This document shows, piece after piece, positions 26,737 through 36,672 of a stretch of DNA of 37,721 bases. The position numbers and the translations under genes are program-made. Each line of letters opens with the position of its first letter. Position 1 is the stretch's first letter. The DNA comes from Deltaproteobacteria bacterium (GTDB lineage: Bacteria; Desulfobacterota; GWC2-55-46; DRME01), in the NCBI GenBank assembly GCA_011375175.1, contig DRME01000011.1:1-37721 (forward strand), in the 5' to 3' direction. The notes beneath the pieces are model-generated. The model did not search any database. It was not told where the DNA came from and saw only the letters and a program-made list of their open reading frames with translations.

Positions 26737-27506
26737 TGGGCCCGGCGGCGTTGGCCAAGGTGTTGCTGGGCTCCTTTTTCATACAGTCGGCCTGGAACTA
26801 CAAACGCATGCAGGCGCTGGGATTCGCGGCGGCCCTGGCCCCGGCGATAAGGGAGATATACGGCGACGCGCCCTCGAGGGCGCGGGCCCTCGAGCGACAT
26901 CTCGACTTCTTCAACACCCATCCCTACATGGTTTCGCCGCTGCTCGGCGCCGTCGTCAGGACCGAGGAACTGGCGGCCTCGGGCCGGGCCGACGCTGCGC
27001 TCTGCACGGAGATGAAGCGAAAGGTCATGGGGCCCTACGGCGCCATAGGCGACATGTTCTTCTGGGGCGCGCTCAGACCGCTCGCTTCGCTTGCGGGGGC
27101 CGCGGCCGTGCTCGCCTGGGGGGCGCCCGGCGTCGTCGTCTTCCTCGTATTCTACAACGCCGTCCATCTGGCCATGAGGATCGGAGGCTTCGTGGCTGGC
27201 TACAGGCTCGGCCCGGCGGTCATAGACGTGGTGGCGGGGCTTGATCTGCCGCAGTGGAGCCTCAGGCTCAGGACGGCGGCGGCCGGTGTGGCCGGTTTCC
27301 TTGTGGTGACGGCGGCGCGGCAGTGGCCTGCGGCGGCTTCGGCGCAGCGTGCGCTGCCACAGGAGGTGGCCGCCGGCGCGGCCGCGGCGGCCATCGTCTG
27401 TGTCGCCGCCGTCATCATGAGGAGGGGCTTTCCCCGGCGCGGGAGCCTCCTCTCCGTCGCCGCGGCGCTCCTTGCCGTCCTGACGCCTGCGGGCGCCGTC
27501 GTTTGA
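26733..27506 (+). CDS. PTS system mannose-family IID component
   Basis: 257-aa membrane partner of IIC. Family motifs include LLGSFFIQSAWNYKRMQALG (about 11-30), RHLDFFNTHPYMVSPLLGAV (about 55-74) and GPYGAIGDMFFWGALRPL. The C-terminal third has membrane spans. The start is ATG 26733 (or 26736), overlapping the IIC stop. It lies 6 bp from HPr. Confidence 0.92.
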   Translation: MMGPAALAKVLLGSFFIQSAWNYKRMQALGFAAALAPAIREIYGDAPSRARALERHLDFFNTHPYMVSPLLGAVVRTEELAASGRADAALCTEMKRKVMGPYGAIGDMFFWGALRPLASLAGAAAVLAWGAPGVVVFLVFYNAVHLAMRIGGFVAGYRLGPAVIDVVAGLDLPQWSLRLRTAAAGVAGFLVVTAARQWPAAASAQRALPQEVAAGAAAAAIVCVAAVIMRRGFPRRGSLLSVAAALLAVLTPAGAVV

Positions 27507-27512
27507 GGGCTT

Positions 27513-27800
27513 ATGGTTGACAGGGACACGGCCTGCGTGGAAAAGAGCTTCACCATAAAGAACAGGCTCGGCATGCACGCCAGGGCGGCGGCCTCGTTCG
27601 TCCAGGTGGCCAACAGCTTCGATTCCGACATATACGTGAAGAAGGACGACCAGGAAGTCAACGGCAAGAGCATCATGGGCATCCTCATACTGGCGGCCCC
27701 CTGCGGCTCGACCATAACCATAAAGGCCGAGGGCAGTGACGCCGAGAACGCCGTGAACGCTCTGGGCGACCTCGTAGACAGGGGGTTTGACGAAGAATGA
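27513..27800 (+). CDS. ptsH: Phosphocarrier protein HPr
   Basis: 95-aa PTS phosphocarrier. H22 in [11 protein letters not shown] is the EI-phosphorylated His, and S53 in [11 protein letters not shown] is the Ser targeted by HprK. The N-terminus is about seven residues longer than usual. The stop overlaps the ptsI start (ATGA), so HPr and EI are coupled. Confidence 0.96.
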   Translation: MVDRDTACVEKSFTIKNRLGMHARAAASFVQVANSFDSDIYVKKDDQEVNGKSIMGILILAAPCGSTITIKAEGSDAENAVNALGDLVDRGFDEE

Positions 27801-29572
27801 CGGGCGGGGAGAGAAAAGAAGTCGAGCTGCTGCGCGGCATAGGCGTATCGTCGGGCATAGTCATAGGAAGCGCCTATCTGCTCGAGCGCGGCGTGCCGGA
27901 GCCCGTCCAGTACTGCCACCTCGCAGACGACGCGGCCGAGCAGGAGATCGAGCGCTTCAAGAAGGCCCTCAGGGAGTCGCGCGAGCAGCTCAACCGCATA
28001 AAGAAGAAGGTCGAACTCGACAAGGTCGGCAGAGAGCACATCCGCATAATCGACGCCCACCTGCTCATCCTCAAGGACCAGATGCTCATAAACGACACCA
28101 TACGCGTCATAAAGGAGCAGAAGATCAACGCCGAGTGGGCGCTGAAGATGGTCCTAAAGGACCTCAAGGACTTTTTCGACAGGATCGACGACACCTACCT
28201 GCGCGAGCGCAGCGCCGACATCGAGCACACCGTGAACCGCGTCCTCGGCAACCTCATGGGCAGAAAGCACGAGAGTGTGGCCGACCTCAAGGAGCCCTGC
28301 ATCGTCGTGGCCCACGACCTCGCGCCGACCGACACGGCCCAGATGGCCAGGGGCCGTGTCCTCGGCTTCCTCACCGACATAGGCGGCAAGACCTCCCACA
28401 CGGCCATCATGGCGAAATCGCTCGACATCCCGGCGGTGGTGGGTCTGGAGTCGGTGACGCACAAGGTGGAGACGGGCGATACGGTCATAGTCGACGGCAC
28501 GACGGGCACGGTCATAGTCAACCCCTCGCGCAGCGTCCTCGACATATACCGCAAGCGCCGCGAACGCTACGCCCGCTACGGCCGCGCCCTCCACAACTAC
28601 AAGGACCTCCCCTCGGAGACGACCGACGGCCGTTATATAAAGATAATGGGCAACCTCGAGATAGTCGAGGAGATGGACGCCTTCCTCGAACACGGCGCCG
28701 AGGGCATAGGGCTCTACAGGACCGAGTTCCTCTACCTCAACCGCCGGGAGCTGCCCACCGAGCAGGAGCACCTGACGGCCTACAAGGAGGTGGCCGGCCG
28801 CATGGCGCCCCATCCGGTGGTGATCAGGACACTGGACATAGGGGGCGACAAGCTGCCACACTCGGTCGACGTCCCCTCGGAGATGAATCCCGCCATGGGA
28901 CTTCGGGCCATAAGGTTCTGCCTGCGGCGACTCGACATATTCAAGACCCAGCTTCGGGCCATCCTGCGGGCCAGCGCCTTCGGCAAGATCAGGATCATGT
29001 TCCCCATGATCTCCGGCGTCGACGAGCTGCGCCGCGCAAAAGAGGTGCTCGAGGAGGTCAAGCAGGAGCTGCGCAGCGAAGGGGTCCGCTTCGACGAGAA
29101 GATCGAGGTGGGCGCCATGATAGAGGTCCCCGCCGCCGCGGCCATAGCCGATCTCCTCGCCCGGGAGGTAGACTTCTTCTCCATCGGCACCAACGACCTC
29201 CTCCAGTACTCCCTGGCCATAGACCGGGTCAACGAGCACGTGGCCTATCTCTACGAGCCCTTCCACCCGGCCGTGCTGAGGACCGTCAAGGGCGTGGTGG
29301 ACGCTGCCCGCGAGGCGGGCATAGACGTGGGGGTGTGCGGCGAGATGGCCGGAGAGCCGGAGTCGGCGCTCATATTCGTGGGCTTCGGCATAGACCGGCT
29401 CTCCATGAACTCCTTTTCCATCCTGAGGGTAAAGAAACTCATCCGCTCCGTGAGCTACGCCGACGCCAGGCTCATAAGCGAGGCGGCCATGAACTTCTCG
29501 ACGGCCAGGGAGGTGGAGGCCTACATAAGCTCCAGGATTTCATCGGTCTACAGGGACGAGCTCTGGGCCTGA
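27797..29572 (+). CDS. ptsI: Phosphoenolpyruvate-protein phosphotransferase (PTS enzyme I)
   Basis: 591-aa enzyme that autophosphorylates from PEP and charges HPr. The N-terminal HPr-binding domain ([13 protein letters not shown]...) is followed by the phospho-His motif [13 protein letters not shown] (H201). The C-terminal PEP-binding barrel has [54 protein letters not shown] and [10 protein letters not shown] with the active Cys. It is full length and not fused to a GAF domain, so this is the transport-type EI rather than PtsP. Confidence 0.97.
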   Translation: MTGGERKEVELLRGIGVSSGIVIGSAYLLERGVPEPVQYCHLADDAAEQEIERFKKALRESREQLNRIKKKVELDKVGREHIRIIDAHLLILKDQMLINDTIRVIKEQKINAEWALKMVLKDLKDFFDRIDDTYLRERSADIEHTVNRVLGNLMGRKHESVADLKEPCIVVAHDLAPTDTAQMARGRVLGFLTDIGGKTSHTAIMAKSLDIPAVVGLESVTHKVETGDTVIVDGTTGTVIVNPSRSVLDIYRKRRERYARYGRALHNYKDLPSETTDGRYIKIMGNLEIVEEMDAFLEHGAEGIGLYRTEFLYLNRRELPTEQEHLTAYKEVAGRMAPHPVVIRTLDIGGDKLPHSVDVPSEMNPAMGLRAIRFCLRRLDIFKTQLRAILRASAFGKIRIMFPMISGVDELRRAKEVLEEVKQELRSEGVRFDEKIEVGAMIEVPAAAAIADLLAREVDFFSIGTNDLLQYSLAIDRVNEHVAYLYEPFHPAVLRTVKGVVDAAREAGIDVGVCGEMAGEPESALIFVGFGIDRLSMNSFSILRVKKLIRSVSYADARLISEAAMNFSTAREVEAYISSRISSVYRDELWA

Positions 29573-29601
29573 CCACCCGCTCCAACGCAGACTCCCCGCC
29601 G

Positions 29602-29628
29602 GAAAAACGCCACGGAAGGTGGTTTTTG
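29602..29628 (+). terminator. Terminator-like hairpin after ptsI
   Basis: An A5 run, a short GC stem (ccac/gtgg with a ggaag loop) and a T5 run form a hairpin with A-T extension on both sides, so it could end transcripts in either direction. It ends the PTS operon and sits directly before the metK promoter. The GC core is only 4-5 bp. Confidence 0.5.
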
Positions 29629-29629
29629 G

Positions 29630-29659
29630 TTGACATCGCCGCGAGAAAGAAATTAAGAT
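29630..29659 (+). promoter_or_regulatory. Putative sigma-70 promoter for metK
   Basis: A perfect TTGACA (29630-29635), an 18-bp spacer and TAAGAT (29654-29659) lie about 42 bp upstream of the metK start. There is no room for, and no sign of, a SAM riboswitch. Confidence 0.65.
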
Positions 29660-29700
29660 TACGTATTTACATCAGACAAAGGCCGAGAAGGAGGGCAAGA

Positions 29701-30858
29701 ATGAGAGAGTACATCTTCACGTCCGAGTCCGTCACCGAAGGACATCCGGACAAGGTGTCGGACCAGGTCTCCGACGCCATACTGGACGCGCTGCTTGCGC
29801 AGGACCCCCGCAGCAGGGTCGCCTGTGAGACGCTCGTCACCACGGGACTGGCGCTCGTGGCCGGCGAGATAACCACCAAGGCCGTCGTCGATTACGCCTC
29901 CATAGTGAGGCGGACCATAAGGGAGATCGGCTACACCGACGCCGCCATAGGCTTCGACGGCGACACCTCGGCCGTGCTCGTCTCATTCGACAGGCAGTCT
30001 CCCGACATCGCCCGGGGTGTGGACGAGGGCGAGGCCAAGGAGCAGGGCGCCGGCGACCAGGGCCTCATGTTCGGCTACGCCTGCGACCATACGCCCGAGC
30101 TCATGCCCATGCCCATCGTGCTCGCCCACAAGCTCACGCGCAGGCTCGCCGAGGTGCGAAAAAAGGGCGTCCTCGACTTCGTCCGTCCCGACGGGAAGAG
30201 CCAGGTGACGGTGCGCTACAACTACGGCAGGCCCGTGGCCGTCGACGCCGTTGTCGTCTCCACCCAGCACACCCCCGCCGTCACCAACGACCGGCTCCGC
30301 GAAGGCATTATGGAGGAGGTCATCAAGAGCGTCATACCCGCCGAACTTCTGCACGACGGCACCCGATACCACATCAACCCCACGGGCCGTTTCGTCGTCG
30401 GCGGTCCCCACGGCGACTGCGGGCTTACGGGCAGGAAGATAATCGTGGACACCTACGGCGGTCACGGAAGCCACGGCGGCGGCGCCTTTTCGGGCAAGGA
30501 CCCCTCCAAGGTGGACCGCTCGGCCTCCTACATGGCCCGCTACGTGGCCAAGAACATCGTCGCCGCCGGCCTGGCAAGCGAGTGCGAGGTCCAGATAGCC
30601 TACGCCATAGGCGTGCCCGAGCCCGTCTCCGTCATGGTCGACACCTTCGGCACCGAGAAGATCCCGCCCGAGAAGATAGAGGGCCTCATAAACGACCACT
30701 TCGATCTGCGTCCCCGGCAGATAGTGGAGGCCCTCGACCTGCTCCGCCCCATCTACAGGCAGACGGCCGCATACGGCCACTTCGGAAGGACAGAGCCCGA
30801 CTTCACCTGGGAGAGGACCGACAAGGCCGAGGCCCTCAAGGCCGCGGCGGGGCTCTGA
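29701..30858 (+). CDS. metK: S-adenosylmethionine synthetase
   Basis: 385-aa enzyme making AdoMet from methionine and [35 protein letters not shown], the P-loop-like [23 protein letters not shown] and [13 protein letters not shown] are the family motifs. ATG 29701 has AAGGAGGG upstream. With ahcY downstream it supplies and recycles the methyl donor. Confidence 0.98.
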   Translation: MREYIFTSESVTEGHPDKVSDQVSDAILDALLAQDPRSRVACETLVTTGLALVAGEITTKAVVDYASIVRRTIREIGYTDAAIGFDGDTSAVLVSFDRQSPDIARGVDEGEAKEQGAGDQGLMFGYACDHTPELMPMPIVLAHKLTRRLAEVRKKGVLDFVRPDGKSQVTVRYNYGRPVAVDAVVVSTQHTPAVTNDRLREGIMEEVIKSVIPAELLHDGTRYHINPTGRFVVGGPHGDCGLTGRKIIVDTYGGHGSHGGGAFSGKDPSKVDRSASYMARYVAKNIVAAGLASECEVQIAYAIGVPEPVSVMVDTFGTEKIPPEKIEGLINDHFDLRPRQIVEALDLLRPIYRQTAAYGHFGRTEPDFTWERTDKAEALKAAAGL

Positions 30859-30903
30859 GGGGGGCCGCCGCGGTTTGAAAGGGCGGACCGGGGCGCTTGT
30901 TCG

Positions 30904-32391
<1,488 letters not shown>

Positions 32392-32422
32392 GGAGGAGTC
32401 GTCTCCGCGTCCCAGAGGGAAG

Positions 32423-32454
32423 AGGCCCCGCCGCTTCAGCGCGGCGGGGCCTTT
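32423..32454 (+). terminator. Intrinsic terminator after ahcY
   Basis: A perfect 11-bp GC stem (32424-32434 with 32441-32451, loop TTCAGC), extendable by A-T, is followed by TTT. The T tract is short, but the stem is very stable and sits 30 bp after the stop. Confidence 0.8.
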
Positions 32455-32475
32455 GCGCGTGCGGCGAAAATCAGC

Positions 32476-32505
32476 TTGTCTTGACGCCTGCCTTGGTGTT
32501 ATCAT
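32476..32505 (+). promoter_or_regulatory. Possible promoter for the bamD-like gene
   Basis: TTGTCT (32476-32481), 18-bp spacer and TATCAT (32500-32505). An overlapping TTGACG at 32481 with 16-bp spacing to CATATC is an alternative. It lies between the ahcY terminator and the lipoprotein gene, where a promoter is needed. Confidence 0.45.
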
Positions 32506-32592
32506 ATCCGTTGAGAGAGCCCGGCCTTCGATGCCGCTCAAGGAGGCCGACGTCGTTGATGAGCCACCACCTGTGACAGGAGGTATCTTTCG

Positions 32593-33384
32593 ATGAGCAG
32601 CACTCCGTGCCTTGCCGTCTCGCGCCGGGAGACGGGAGGCGTATCCGGCGGACGGCGGCGTCTGTCCCTCTGCGCCCTTGTCCTTGCGGCGGCCCTCTTT
32701 TCGGGCTGCGCCGCCACCAACGAGGAGATAGTGGAAAAGGGCGGCGACGAGGCCCTCTTCCACCGGGCCATGGTCTACTACCAGAACACCAAGCTCGAGC
32801 ACGCCGAGAAGGACCTGAAGAAACTGATGGACGAGTACCCGCTCAGCAAGTACGCCCTCGAGGCCCAGCTCAAGCTGGCGGACATCTACTACTCGGTGAC
32901 CCGCTACGAAGACGCCAACGCCTACTACACGAGCTTCGTGGCCATCCATCCCTCCCATCCCAAGGCCCCTTACGCCCAGTTCCAGAAAGGGATGTGCCGG
33001 CTGCGCGAGGTGCTGAGCGTGGACCGCGACCAGACCTCCACACAGAAGGCCATCTTCTCCTTCGAGGACGTGATCGCGAGGTATCCCGACAGTCCCTATG
33101 CCGGGAAGGCGCGCTCCATAATAACGTTCCTGCGCCGCAGGCTCGCCGAGCGCGAGTTCTATGTGGGCAAGTTCTACTTCAAGGACAAGAACTACAAGGG
33201 CGCTCTCTACCGCTTCTCCGGCATACTGAGGGACTATCCCGACGCCGGCATAACGGACAAGGCGCTCTACTATCTCGGAAAGTCCTACTCCAGGCTCGGC
33301 GAGGAGAAGCGCGCAAAGGAGGTCTTCGCCAGGCTCAGGGCCCGCTTTCCCGACAGCCCCTACGCCGCCTCCGGGGAGAAGTGA
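32593..33384 (+). CDS. bamD: BamD/YfiO-like outer-membrane assembly lipoprotein
   Basis: 263-aa predicted lipoprotein of the Bam complex that inserts beta-barrel proteins into the outer membrane. A long basic N-terminus leads into a lipoprotein signal (LCALVLAAALFSGCAA) with lipidated C39. About five TPR-like repeats follow, e.g. EEIVEKGGDEALFHRAMVYY, AEKDLKKLMDEYPLSKYALEAQ and DVIARYPDSPYAGKARSIIT, which is the BamD pattern. C-terminal repeats resemble CpoB/YbgF, so a generic TPR lipoprotein is the alternative. Confidence 0.85.
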   Translation: MSSTPCLAVSRRETGGVSGGRRRLSLCALVLAAALFSGCAATNEEIVEKGGDEALFHRAMVYYQNTKLEHAEKDLKKLMDEYPLSKYALEAQLKLADIYYSVTRYEDANAYYTSFVAIHPSHPKAPYAQFQKGMCRLREVLSVDRDQTSTQKAIFSFEDVIARYPDSPYAGKARSIITFLRRRLAEREFYVGKFYFKDKNYKGALYRFSGILRDYPDAGITDKALYYLGKSYSRLGEEKRAKEVFARLRARFPDSPYAASGEK

Positions 33385-33432
33385 GGCGGCGGTTCCACAG
33401 GCACGGGAGAGCGGCTGATTCGAGGAGGCTCG

Positions 33433-34158
33433 ATGGAGAAAGGGTGGCTCCACTACTACGAGACCGGCAAGGCGGCCTTCAAGGAGAGGGACTACGACAA
33501 GGCCCTTTCCTGTCTTGAGCGTGTCGTAAAGCTCAAGCCCACCTTCGCCGACGTCTTCAACATGCTCGGTCTCATATACTACGACAGGAAGCGTTACGAC
33601 GAGGCCGAGTCGGCCTTCCTCAACGCCCTCGAGCTCAATCCAGAGTACATCGAGGCGTCCCTGAACCTCTCGATCCTCTACAACGAGCGGGGCCAGTTCG
33701 ACAAGGGCGGCGACGTATATGAGCGCGCCCGCGCAGCCCGCGCCGCCGCCGGAGACGCAGGCGCCGAGCCCTACCTCGACCCCAACGTCAAGGGCAAGCT
33801 GGCCAACATGCACGCCGCCATAGGCGATGTCTACAGCGACCTCGGCCACTACGAAAAGGCCGTCGACGAGTACCGCAAGGCCCTGGAGCTGCGCCCGGGC
33901 TTCGTGGACATAAAGACGAATCTCGCCGCGGCCTACCGTTCGCTCAAGGACTATTCGAGGGCCGTGCGCGAGCTCGAGGAGGCGCTCGATATGGTGCCGG
34001 GCTATGTGAGCGCCATGGTTCAGCTCGGCCTCACCTTCTACTGCATGGGGCTTCACGACAGGGCCAAGCAGATGTGGGTCGAGGCCCTGAAGATAAATCC
34101 CGGCGAGCGCCTTGCGCGCATGTATCTCAATCACCTGCTAAGCTCCGGCCCTGCCTGA
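33433..34158 (+). CDS. Tetratricopeptide repeat protein
   Basis: 241-aa soluble TPR protein with no signal peptide. About six TPR units are seen, including KAAFKERDYDKALSCLERVV, GLIYYDRKRYDEAESAFLNA, GDVYSDLGHYEKAVDEYRKA and GLTFYCMGLHDRAKQMWVEA, with a disordered Ala/Arg/Gly stretch between repeats 3 and 4 (about 98-112). GAGGAGG precedes the ATG. It follows the bamD-like gene by 48 bp and is probably cotranscribed. TPR proteins act as scaffolds; the partner is unknown. Confidence 0.85.
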   Translation: MEKGWLHYYETGKAAFKERDYDKALSCLERVVKLKPTFADVFNMLGLIYYDRKRYDEAESAFLNALELNPEYIEASLNLSILYNERGQFDKGGDVYERARAARAAAGDAGAEPYLDPNVKGKLANMHAAIGDVYSDLGHYEKAVDEYRKALELRPGFVDIKTNLAAAYRSLKDYSRAVRELEEALDMVPGYVSAMVQLGLTFYCMGLHDRAKQMWVEALKINPGERLARMYLNHLLSSGPA

Positions 34159-34215
34159 GAGCGGCCGCCGCCCCCTGCTCTCCTCCGCCTTCCGCGCCTT
34201 TTCCATTCAAAAGAC

Positions 34216-34244
34216 TTGACAGTTCCGGCGGCTTACGGTAGATT
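34216..34244 (+). promoter_or_regulatory. Promoter of tRNA-Lys
   Basis: TTGACA (34216-34221), a 17-bp spacer and TAGATT (34239-34244) are followed about 27 bp later by the tRNA 5' end, a normal stable-RNA promoter distance. Confidence 0.7.
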
Positions 34245-34270
34245 GTAGGAATCACTGCGTAACGTTCTCC

Positions 34271-34346
<76 letters not shown>

Positions 34347-34354
34347 GAAAGATC

Positions 34355-34386
34355 AGGGGTTACGGTCTCCGTAGCCCCTTTCGTTT
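34355..34386 (+). terminator. Intrinsic terminator of tRNA-Lys
   Basis: Stem of 10-11 bp (34355-34365 with 34369-34379, one G-U pair, loop TCT) followed by TTTCGTTT, 9 bases after the tRNA CCA end. Confidence 0.85.
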
Positions 34387-34510
34387 ATCCGCTCCCGCAA
34401 GTGTCCCGCTCTCTTTACAGCACGGCGACGGCCTCCACACTTCTCCCCCTGCGCTCCCTGGCCAGGCCGGGGGCGACGACTCTTTTGTAGCGCGTTGCGC
34501 GAGGCCGCGC

Positions 34511-34584
34511 CCGCTCCGCTCCGGGAGCGGCCCGCGCCAGGCGGGGTCGTTACGCCTTTGCGGCCCGCTCCCGGAGCGGAGCGG
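34511..34584. repeat. 20-bp perfect inverted repeat with 34-bp loop
   Basis: The arm at 34511-34530 is exactly complementary to 34565-34584. Each arm is itself nearly palindromic (ccgctcc-g-ggagcgg), so nested hairpins or a cruciform are possible. The loop contains gttacgcctttgcggcccg (34549-34567), two mismatches from a 19-bp word at 10181-10199. Confidence 0.75.
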
Positions 34585-34620
34585 ACGCGGAGGCGGACCG
34601 ACACATACACAGGCGCAGAG

Positions 34621-34660
34621 GGGGGCACAGGGGGGCACAGGGGGGCACAGGGGGGTACAG
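34621..34660 (+). repeat. Four-copy 10-bp tandem repeat
   Basis: The unit GGGGGCACAG is repeated three times exactly, with a fourth copy carrying T for C. Related partial units flank it on both sides. There is no reading frame reason for it; a slippage-prone minisatellite is likely. Confidence 0.85.
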
Positions 34661-34747
34661 TGGGGCGGCCGTGGGGCCGGCAGCCCCTAAGAGCCCCATG
34701 GGCCGTGAATGCGGCCTGTGAGACTTTCAGGAAGCCCTCTTCGCCGC

Positions 34748-34839
34748 GTCATTGCGGGGAGGGGGGCCGTAGTGACGAGGCAGGCTGCGGGCGGGTGGTT
34801 TGTTGGAAGACGGCATTGCCTCGTTACGCCCGCGATGAC
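34748..34839. repeat. MITE-like 92-bp inverted-repeat element (GTCATTGC type)
   Basis: Outer ends GTCATTGCGGG and CCCGCGATGAC are inverted repeats with one mismatch. Inner arms GTGACGAGGCA (34772-34782) and TGCCTCGTTAC (34817-34827) pair with one G-T. This resembles the GTCATTGCGAGG...-type palindromic repeats widespread in bacterial genomes (recognised from memory, not searched). It is unrelated to the three-hairpin family. No transposase lies in the window. Confidence 0.7.
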
Positions 34840-34882
34840 AAAAGAGACAATAAATCGGAGTTTCCTCTATCGACGGGAGAAG

Positions 34883-34892
34883 GGAGGTGATC
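34883..34892 (+). promoter_or_regulatory. Full-length Shine-Dalgarno (10-nt anti-SD match)
   Basis: GGAGGTGATC is the exact complement of the conserved 16S rRNA 3' end and lies 4 bases before GTG 34897. It decides this unusual start for the small lipoprotein gene and predicts efficient initiation. Confidence 0.75.
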
Positions 34893-34896
34893 CGGA

Positions 34897-35094
34897 GTGA
34901 AGAGGTTCGGCGCTTTACTGCTGGCGCTCGTTCTCGTAATGCCCGCGGTCTTTGCCGCCGGCTGTGTCTACGACGGCTACTATCTCAGGGACGACGGGGG
35001 CGAAGAGAGGGAGCGTCACGAGCGGGAGGAGCGCGAGAGGCGCGAGAGCGAGGAGCGCGGCTCGCTGGTCATCGACGGGACCGTCGTCGGCTGA
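34897..35094 (+). CDS. Small charged lipoprotein, function unknown
   Basis: 65-aa product from a GTG start. A lipoprotein signal (FGALLLALVLVMPAVFAAGC) puts the lipidated Cys at 23. The mature part is only 43 aa: a Tyr-rich start (VYDGYYLRDD), a helix-prone Glu/Arg/His block (about 34-55) and a short hydrophobic end SLVIDGTVVG. I do not recognise a family. The perfect ribosome-binding site and plausible export signal argue that it is real. It converges on the minus-strand ABC permease, 22 bp away. Confidence 0.7.
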   Translation: MKRFGALLLALVLVMPAVFAAGCVYDGYYLRDDGGEERERHEREERERRESEERGSLVIDGTVVG

Positions 35095-35116
35095 AGCGGC
35101 GGCGCGCCGGAGGCGG

Positions 35117-35908
35117 TCATTCGCCCACCCTGGCCAGAAGGCCCTTGTCCTTGACGGTTCTCAGGTTCCAGGAGAAGAAGGCGAGGGACGAGGCGAGATA
35201 GACGACGTTGAGGCCCGTTGCCTTGAGGACCCCGGCGGTGGGGACCGTGCCGTCCGTTATGACGGCCCTCATGCCCTCGAAGACGTGGGCCGAGGGCAGC
35301 GCCGCGGCCACGGCCTGGAGCACGGGCGGCAGGACCGACACGGGGTAGAAGACGGCCGAGACGGGCTGGAAGAGGAAGGCGATGCCCCAGGCCAGGACCT
35401 CGGCCTCCTGGCCGAAGCGCATGATGACGGCGGCCGTTACGATGCCGACGGACCAGCCCATGACTATGAGGTTCATCATCAGCGGCACGAGGGCGAAGCC
35501 GAGGGTGAAGACGTTGAAGGCGTAGAGGAGCCAGGCGAGAAGGATCATGACCGACGAGGCCATGACAAGCTTCATGGCGCTTATGACGAGAAGGGAGGCC
35601 ACGTACTCGGCCTCGGTCAGGGGGCTTACGAAGATGTTGACCAGGTTCCTCGACCACATGTCTTCGAGGAAGGCTATGGAGATGCCCTGCTGGCTGCGGA
35701 AGAGTATGTCCCAGAGGATGAGGGCGCCCATGAAGAAGGCCACGAAGTCGGGCAGCTCGCCGTTGTAGCGTATGAGGTAGGTGCTGATGAAGCCCCAGAC
35801 GAGCAGGTCGAGAAGGGGCCAGTAGAATATCTCCATGAGCCTGGGCAGGCTGCGCTTGTAGAGGTAGAGGTGGCGCAGTGCGCAGGCCATGATGCGTCCG
35901 GTCTTCAC
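35117..35908 (-). CDS. ABC-2 type transporter permease
   Basis: 263-aa inner-membrane permease with about six membrane spans (e.g. FVAFFMGALILWDILF, LVMASSVMILLAWLLYAF, LVPLMMNLIVMGWSVGIVTAAVI, ILWGIAFLFQP-like region). The motif SPLTEAEYVASLLVISAMK resembles ABC-2/NodJ-type exporters. Its start overlaps the ATPase stop by 4 bp. It would export an unknown substrate with the adjacent ATPase. Confidence 0.88.
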   Translation of the reverse strand: MKTGRIMACALRHLYLYKRSLPRLMEIFYWPLLDLLVWGFISTYLIRYNGELPDFVAFFMGALILWDILFRSQQGISIAFLEDMWSRNLVNIFVSPLTEAEYVASLLVISAMKLVMASSVMILLAWLLYAFNVFTLGFALVPLMMNLIVMGWSVGIVTAAVIMRFGQEAEVLAWGIAFLFQPVSAVFYPVSVLPPVLQAVAAALPSAHVFEGMRAVITDGTVPTAGVLKATGLNVVYLASSLAFFSWNLRTVKDKGLLARVGE

Positions 35909-36672
35909 GCCCTCTCCCCCCTTGGCGCGGCCCCGGCGCCGCTGCCGCGGCCTCCTCTGGTGACCTTGAGGAAGACCTCCTCGAGGGTTGCGCAGCCGAA
36001 CCGGTCGAGTATGGCGGCGGGCGTGCCTGTGGCGGCTATCCTCCCTTTCACGAGCAGCATGAGCCTGTCGCTCATCTCTTCCATCTCCTGCATGTTGTGT
36101 GACGTGTAGACGATGGAGAAGTTGCGCTCCTCCTTGATGCGTCGCAGCAGGCTGCGCGTCTTGTCGGCCATGTCGGGGTCGAGGCTCGCCGTGGGCTCGT
36201 CGAGGAAGAGGACCTCGGGGTCGTTGAGGAGCGCCTTTGCGAGACAGGCCCTCGTTATCTGGCCGGACGAGAGCTTCCGTGTGGTCACGTCCCCGACTTC
36301 CTCGATCTCGAATGCGCGCAGGAGCCGCTCGATCTTTTCCCGGCGGCGGCGCACGCCGTAGAGGCGGGCGAAGACGTCGAGGTTTTCGCGCACCGTCAGC
36401 GAGTAGGGCAGCGACACGTAGGAAGAGGAGAAGTTGATCCGCGAGAGTATCTCCTCGCGTTCCCGCTCGAGGTCCATGCCGAGGATCCGCACCGAGCCGC
36501 TCGTGGGAGTGGTGAGGCCCATGAGCATCTGAAGCGTCGTCGTCTTTCCCGCGCCGTTGGGCCCCAGTACGCCCAGTATCTCGCCGCGGCGCAGGCGGAA
36601 CGATATGCCGTCAACCGCCCTGAAGCCGCCGAAGACCTTGGTTAGCCCCTCTACCTCGACGGCGGGCTTCAT
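35905..36672 (-). CDS. ABC transporter ATP-binding protein (ABC-2 exporter type)
   Basis: 255-aa ATPase. Walker A is GPNGAGKT (37-44), Walker B is VLFLDEPTASLDPD, and the H-loop is IVYTSHNMQEM. The signature is LSSGQITRACLAKAL, with Ser in place of the first Gly of LSGGQ. I use ATG 36672, which overlaps the hydrolase stop (ATGA); a longer frame into that gene is not needed. Gly/Arg-rich C-terminus. Forms a transporter with the downstream permease. Confidence 0.93.
   Translation of the reverse strand: MKPAVEVEGLTKVFGGFRAVDGISFRLRRGEILGVLGPNGAGKTTTLQMLMGLTTPTSGSVRILGMDLEREREEILSRINFSSSYVSLPYSLTVRENLDVFARLYGVRRRREKIERLLRAFEIEEVGDVTTRKLSSGQITRACLAKALLNDPEVLFLDEPTASLDPDMADKTRSLLRRIKEERNFSIVYTSHNMQEMEEMSDRLMLLVKGRIAATGTPAAILDRFGCATLEEVFLKVTRGGRGSGAGAAPRGERA

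Larger units (their letters stand above)
34347..34896. other. Non-coding repeat-rich stretch after tRNA-Lys
   Basis: 550 bp with no supportable gene. It contains the tRNA terminator (34355-34386), a 20-bp perfect inverted repeat (34511-34584), a 10-bp tandem array (34621-34660), a 92-bp inverted-repeat element (34748-34839) and the strong SD of the following lipoprotein gene. Confidence 0.75.

Noticed and set aside
29573-29700. SAM or SAH riboswitch upstream of metK or ahcY
   Set aside because: Only a hairpin and a promoter with a short leader precede metK, and the ahcY leader is filled by repeat copy C. No conserved riboswitch core was recognisable.
34400-34500. A further diverged copy of the three-hairpin element after tRNA-Lys
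   Set aside because: A few words (cttctccccctg, gactctttt) recall the family, but the landmark order and pairing are not complete enough to support it.
34621-34660. Possible CRISPR array
   Set aside because: Units are 10 bp and contiguous without spacers, and no cas gene is present. It is a simple tandem repeat.
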